From Bacteroides eggerthii (GTDB taxonomy: Bacteria; Bacteroidota; Bacteroidia; Bacteroidales; Bacteroidaceae): a stretch of DNA of 64,000 nt. The translations under genes were made by a program, and so were the position numbers. Positions within the stretch are counted from its first letter, which is position 1. Every line of letters begins with the position of its first letter. The notes below the pieces were generated by a model that made no database searches, had not been told where the DNA came from, and saw only the letters and a program-made list of their open reading frames with translations. Location of the stretch: assembly GCF_025146565.1 (NCBI RefSeq), contig NZ_CP102258.1, positions 2,760,001 to 2,824,000 of the forward strand, given 5' to 3'. Below, piece after piece: positions 61,259-64,000 of this stretch.

Positions 61259-61990
61259 TTATCGTCTCACTTTATTATAAATCTTCTTGTCAAAGCGATA
61301 ATATCGTGCTGCGCGGTGGGCAACGCCTTGCTGTTTCTCTTCCAAAGGCACTACATATTCCATTAGGGCTATTTTTTTGTGGAAGTTACGCACATCAATC
61401 TGTTTGTCGTACAGCAACTCATACAAAGTACGAAGTTGTGACGCAGTAAATTTGCGTGGAAGCAAATCAAACAATGATGACGGGTTGAACTCTATATATT
61501 GACGGATATAAGTTATCGCTTCTTTTATAATAAGGTTATGATCGAAAGCCAACGCTTTTATATTCGGCAGCGCCACCCAATCAGCCATATAGTTGTCCAA
61601 ATCACGATTCAGTGCTCTATCTATTTTCACCAGTGAAAGATATGCTATTGTCACAATGCGCTCAACTTTGGACTGCATAGCACGTTCCAACCAATGCACA
61701 TCCTTGGGATCTTTGGTACGGTTTTTGGAGCCGAACGCTTTGAATTGCATCAGATTTACATTTTTGAGTCCGGTCAATTCATTCAACACCCTTTGGGCTG
61801 CTTCATCCAAATCCTCATCCATATAAATCAGGCTGCCGGGAAGTTTCATATCATGGAAGACTTCTCCCTCTTCCTCTCCTGCCCGTTTAATCAGCAACAC
61901 CTTTAGCTGCTCTCCGTCAAAACCTATCACCACACAATCTACGGAAATATGATTGTTTGCCAATGGCGTGTTATGTTCCATGTTTTGCAT
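61259..61990 (-). CDS. xylR: Nudix-domain winged-helix xylose regulator
   Basis: 243-residue transcription factor of the NrtR/AraR-like Nudix regulator family. The N-terminal Nudix domain (VVIGFDGEQLKVLLIKRAG onward) has a degenerate Nudix box, GSLIYMDEDLDEAAQRVLNELTG, lacking part of the catalytic REXXEE set, as expected for an effector sensor. The C-terminal third contains the winged-helix region (KFTASQLRTLYELLYDKQIDVRNFHKKI). ATG 61990 is chosen because a -7 box at 62012-62019 excludes codons further upstream; ATG 61981 is also possible. First in the xyl operon, it probably controls it in response to a xylose derivative. Confidence 0.87.
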   Translation of the reverse strand: MQNMEHNTPLANNHISVDCVVIGFDGEQLKVLLIKRAGEEEGEVFHDMKLPGSLIYMDEDLDEAAQRVLNELTGLKNVNLMQFKAFGSKNRTKDPKDVHWLERAMQSKVERIVTIAYLSLVKIDRALNRDLDNYMADWVALPNIKALAFDHNLIIKEAITYIRQYIEFNPSSLFDLLPRKFTASQLRTLYELLYDKQIDVRNFHKKIALMEYVVPLEEKQQGVAHRAARYYRFDKKIYNKVRR

Positions 61991-62011
61991 AATATTTATG
62001 TTTAACGGCTG

Positions 62012-62019
62012 CAAATATA
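62012..62019 (-). promoter_or_regulatory. -7 promoter box of the xyl operon
   Basis: TATATTTG on the minus strand, 21 bp before the chosen xylR start. Confidence 0.55.
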
Positions 62020-62294
62020 ATGAGGTTTTTTGAATATGCAATAGGCGAAAAGAATATTTTTGATATGTTACAAAGCATTATTTTACAGACAAATACATAT
62101 CATATCTTTTACAATATCACCTTGTTGTGTTATCGTACAAAATACAATATGTAATTTAAGTAAAGTTCCATTGTTGTAATTGTAATAGGCACAATAACTA
62201 TAAACTCCTTAATTTATAAGGATTTTACGATTTGCCCACTACTCTTTCCGAGGGGCTACATATTGTATTATAAACACACGTCAAGAAGCGCCTT

Positions 62295-62317
62295 GCACAA
62301 AAAACATCTGTTTGTGC
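62295..62317. promoter_or_regulatory. inverted repeat upstream of fabD
   Basis: GCACAAA and TTTGTGC are perfect 7-bp inverted copies with a 9-bp centre. They lie 23 bp upstream of the fabD -7 box, covering the likely -33 region, so an operator is possible. Confidence 0.4.
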
Positions 62318-62339
62318 GATGATTACCGGAAAAAACCTA

Positions 62340-62347
62340 TACCTTTG
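62340..62347 (+). promoter_or_regulatory. -7 promoter box of fabD
   Basis: TACCTTTG, 37 bp before the ATG; the nearest TTTG is 25 bp upstream, slightly long. Confidence 0.55.
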
Positions 62348-62384
62348 CACCACTTTTTTAATTAAACACTAAAAATAAGTAAAT

Positions 62385-63272
62385 ATGAAAGCATTTGTAT
62401 TTCCGGGTCAAGGTGCTCAGTTCGTAGGAATGGGAAAAGACCTGTACGAAAATTCGGCTTTAGCCAAAGAACTTTTTGAAAAAGCAAATGATATTCTCGG
62501 ATATCGTATCACAGATATCATGTTCAACGGTACGGATGAAGATCTGCGTCAGACCAAAGTAACACAGCCTGCCGTATTCCTTCACTCTGTTATCTCTGCA
62601 CTTTGCATGGGAGATGACTTCAAGCCCGAAATGACTGCGGGTCATTCACTCGGTGAGTTTTCCGCATTGGTGGCAGCCGGGGCATTGAGCTTTGAAGATG
62701 GCCTGAAGCTGGTTTACGCTCGTGCAATGGCTATGCAAAAGGCTTGTGAAGCACAGCCTTCCACTATGGCCGCCATCATTGCTCTGCCGGACGAAAAAGT
62801 TGAAGAAATCTGTGCACAGGTAAGTGCGGAAGGTGAGGTTTGTGTTGCTGCCAATTATAACTGTCCGGGACAAATCGTTATCTCCGGTTCTATCGAGGGT
62901 ATCAACAAGGCCTGCGAACTGATGAAGGCTGCCGGTGCAAAGCGTGCTTTGCCTTTGAAGGTAGGCGGCGCTTTCCATTCTCCACTCATGGATCCTGCCA
63001 AAGTAGAGTTGGAAGCTGCTATCAACGCTACTGACGTTCATGCTCCGAAATGTCCGGTTTATCAGAATGTAGATGCTCTGCCCCATACTGATCCGGCCGA
63101 AATCAAAAAGAACCTCGTTGCTCAGTTGACAGCTTCCGTACGTTGGACACAGACGGTAAAGAACATGGTTGCCGATGGTGCCACTGACTTTACGGAATGT
63201 GGTCCGGGCGCAGTATTGCAAGGTCTTGTTAAGAAGATCGACAGCAGTGTATCTGCTCATGGAATTGCATAA
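62385..63272 (+). CDS. fabD: malonyl-CoA:ACP transacylase
   Basis: 295-residue acyltransferase that loads malonyl groups onto acyl carrier protein for fatty-acid synthesis. The N-terminus FVFPGQGAQFVGMGKDLY is diagnostic. The catalytic serine S88 lies in AGHSLGEFSAL, the active-site Arg in YARAMAMQKAC, and the catalytic His in GGAFHSPLMDPA at about 198. Length is close to E. coli FabD. It is a single gene here with a strong terminator after it. Confidence 0.96.
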   Translation: MKAFVFPGQGAQFVGMGKDLYENSALAKELFEKANDILGYRITDIMFNGTDEDLRQTKVTQPAVFLHSVISALCMGDDFKPEMTAGHSLGEFSALVAAGALSFEDGLKLVYARAMAMQKACEAQPSTMAAIIALPDEKVEEICAQVSAEGEVCVAANYNCPGQIVISGSIEGINKACELMKAAGAKRALPLKVGGAFHSPLMDPAKVELEAAINATDVHAPKCPVYQNVDALPHTDPAEIKKNLVAQLTASVRWTQTVKNMVADGATDFTECGPGAVLQGLVKKIDSSVSAHGIA

Positions 63273-63296
63273 TCAATAAAGAACAATAAGTTCAAA

Positions 63297-63337
63297 GGGG
63301 CTGCTTGCTTCACTTAGCGAGACAGCCCCTTTTTTTT
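63297..63337 (+). terminator. intrinsic terminator after fabD
   Basis: GGGGCTG pairs with CAGCCCC across a 19-nt loop, followed by eight T residues. Confidence 0.85.
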
Positions 63338-63588
63338 GATAGCATATTGTAAATCAGGCGTTGTTATTTTTATCCCGTTCGGACTTTGGCTCTTTCTTCC
63401 GTATTTGCTGAAATTGAACCGGACGAGGCTTTCTTGCTGCAATGTTTCTTCACCGGAAATCAGGCTGTTGATTTCATTACCGGACAATGCCCGGTCGAAG
63501 ATGAGATACAGGCATAATCGAATCCCACGATGCCGTAGCCTGTTATGAGGGCTTTGAATGCTCCCGGTATTGTTTCCTTCTCAGTCAT
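63314..63588 (-). pseudogene. frameshifted remnant of a LamG-type lectin/glucanase domain
   Basis: On the minus strand an ATG at 63588 opens a frame that stops after 42 codons. The +2 frame then continues with a LamG-like end (LYLIFDRALSGNEINSLI, the usual 'Y-DRALS-EEI' pattern) down to a stop at 63314-63316 inside the fabD terminator. Joining the frames near the GFDYAC codons gives a continuous LamG C-terminus, so a one- or two-base indel in an old gene fragment is the simplest reading. No signal peptide or complete domain is present. The call is tentative. Confidence 0.35.
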
Positions 63589-63934
63589 GGCGTATCTTTT
63601 TGTCTTGCTGTTGTGATTAATAAATTTGTTGAATCTCTTTCGTTTGCGCTATTCCCCGCTGCGAGACGGGGAAGTGCCTTATCTTATTTGACACCCGGAC
63701 ATTGACGCATGGCTGTCCGAATAGCTGTTTGAATTGAATTTACAGTGAGTTTGAAAGGAGGCGGACGGACTTCCCCGCTTGAGTCCGTCCGTACCCGGAA
63801 GTACCACTCTTTACCAATCAAACTTCGCTGTTATTCATTTCTTTCACTTACACAGGCAGTTTTTGACGCTGCGCCGCAAAGTGTTAAATAGCCCATCAAG
63901 ACGGGCTGCTAAAGGGCTAATCAGCCTTGTGGCA
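63589..63934. other. intergenic region without a recognisable gene
   Basis: It contains only short hairpins: CCCCG/CGGGG near 63655-63672, a 9-bp GGACGGACT/AGTCCGTCC dyad near 63762-63790, and TAGCCC/GGGCT near 63890. GTACC occurs twice near 63791-63805 but at a 10-bp spacing, unlike the 22-bp arrays. Confidence 0.5.
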
Positions 63935-64000
63935 TTAAAATTTACGGATGCAACGCACTACGTTGTTGTTTATTTTATCTTGGGTGCCCGTGTTGCCGTT
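63935..64000 (-). CDS. C-terminus of a surface/fimbrial-type protein (partial)
   Basis: The minus strand has an open frame from the window edge to a TAA at 63935-63937, encoding 21 residues that end NNNVVRCIRKF. This 'NNVVRCI' ending is a common finish of Bacteroides surface and fimbrillin-related proteins that close on a conserved Arg-Cys strand. The rest of the gene lies outside the window, so only a general call is possible. Confidence 0.45.
   Translation of the reverse strand, partial: NGNTGTQDKINNNVVRCIRKF

Larger units (their letters stand above)
61991..62384. other. divergent control region between xylR and fabD
   Basis: It holds the xylR -7 box (62012-62019) and the fabD -7 box (62340-62347). 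It also has a short dyad TCCTTA/TAAGGA near 62205 and a GCACAAA/TTTGTGC inverted repeat (62295-62317). The 62040-62200 part is AT-rich with no credible gene. Confidence 0.55.

Noticed and set aside
63785..63815. further GTACC repeat array near the right edge
   Set aside because: Two GTACC and one TTACC occur at 10-bp spacing, without the inverted partner half-sites or the 22-bp period.

Overview
This window reads as chromosomal core sequence from a Bacteroides-type member of the Bacteroidales. The main reasons are: promoters of the Bacteroidetes type (a -7 box TAnnTTTG, often with TTTG about 19-21 bp upstream) in front of most transcription units; weak or absent Shine-Dalgarno sequences; and Bacteroidetes-typical families (serine palmitoyltransferase for sphingolipids, TamL-like lipoprotein barrel, Wzi, DUF4296 and DUF4738 lipoproteins, HU-CCDC81/SPOR protein, a Nudix-type xylose regulator). 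Species cannot be fixed from the sequence alone.

Layout. 1-3.1 kb: zinc-ribbon protein (partial), Nif3-like protein, and a FetAB-type ABC exporter with a small membrane protein between its two subunits. 3.2-6.1 kb: DUF2148 protein, then agmatine deiminase, a small membrane protein and N-carbamoylputrescine amidase (agmatine to putrescine). 6.1-11.8 kb: GtrA, AspRS, a YegS/sphingosine-kinase-fold lipid kinase divergent from serine palmitoyltransferase, and an Mpv17-like membrane protein. 11.8-14.5 kb: lipocalin-like lipoprotein, tRNA-Pro, acyltransferase, TrmN6. 14.6-19.4 kb: lon-tgt-lptF/G operon with 4-bp overlaps. 19.6-23.1 kb: redox-dead thioredoxin-fold protein, SerB, DEAD-box helicase. 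23.1-27.2 kb: Wzi, RfbC, UDP-sugar dehydrogenase and a lipoprotein (surface polysaccharide). 27.4-29.8 kb: HU-CCDC81/SPOR protein, zinc-ribbon/FHA protein, DUF6078. 29.9-34.2 kb: hexuronate catabolism (LacI regulator plus tagaturonate reductase, divergent from uronate isomerase). 34.3-41.2 kb: HAD hydrolase, POT-like transporter, MBL hydrolase with a structured leader, tRNA-Lys, quinone-reductase-like flavoprotein, phosphoethanolamine transferase, outer-membrane barrel. 41.4-47.1 kb: NDH-2, DoxX, DUF3332, TamL, TrmH. 47.0-52.9 kb: ileS-dksA-lspA-DUF4296-hypothetical operon. 53.2-56.3 kb: catalase and a GNAT-nitrilase fusion. 56.7-62.0 kb: xylR-xylB-xylA-xylE operon. 62.4-63.3 kb: fabD. 63.3-64 kb: a decayed LamG fragment and the C-terminus of a surface protein.

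The most unusual signal is a set of four short non-CRISPR repeat arrays sharing one geometry: an imperfect 17-bp palindrome plus a 5-bp variable spacer, repeating every 22 bp. Two arrays (29151-29287 and 56526-56640) use GTACC-N7-GGTAC, and both start with an extra half-site exactly 32 bp before the first full unit. Two others (2056-2121 and 47135-47244) use GAATT-N7-AATTC. All four lie at the 3' side of genes. Other leads are a leader RNA ending in an intrinsic terminator before the MBL hydrolase gene, the lipid kinase facing serine palmitoyltransferase, a Tgt without its zinc cysteines, and a 92-nt nested inverted repeat inside the xylose operon. No insertion sequence, prophage, CRISPR array or replication origin was seen.
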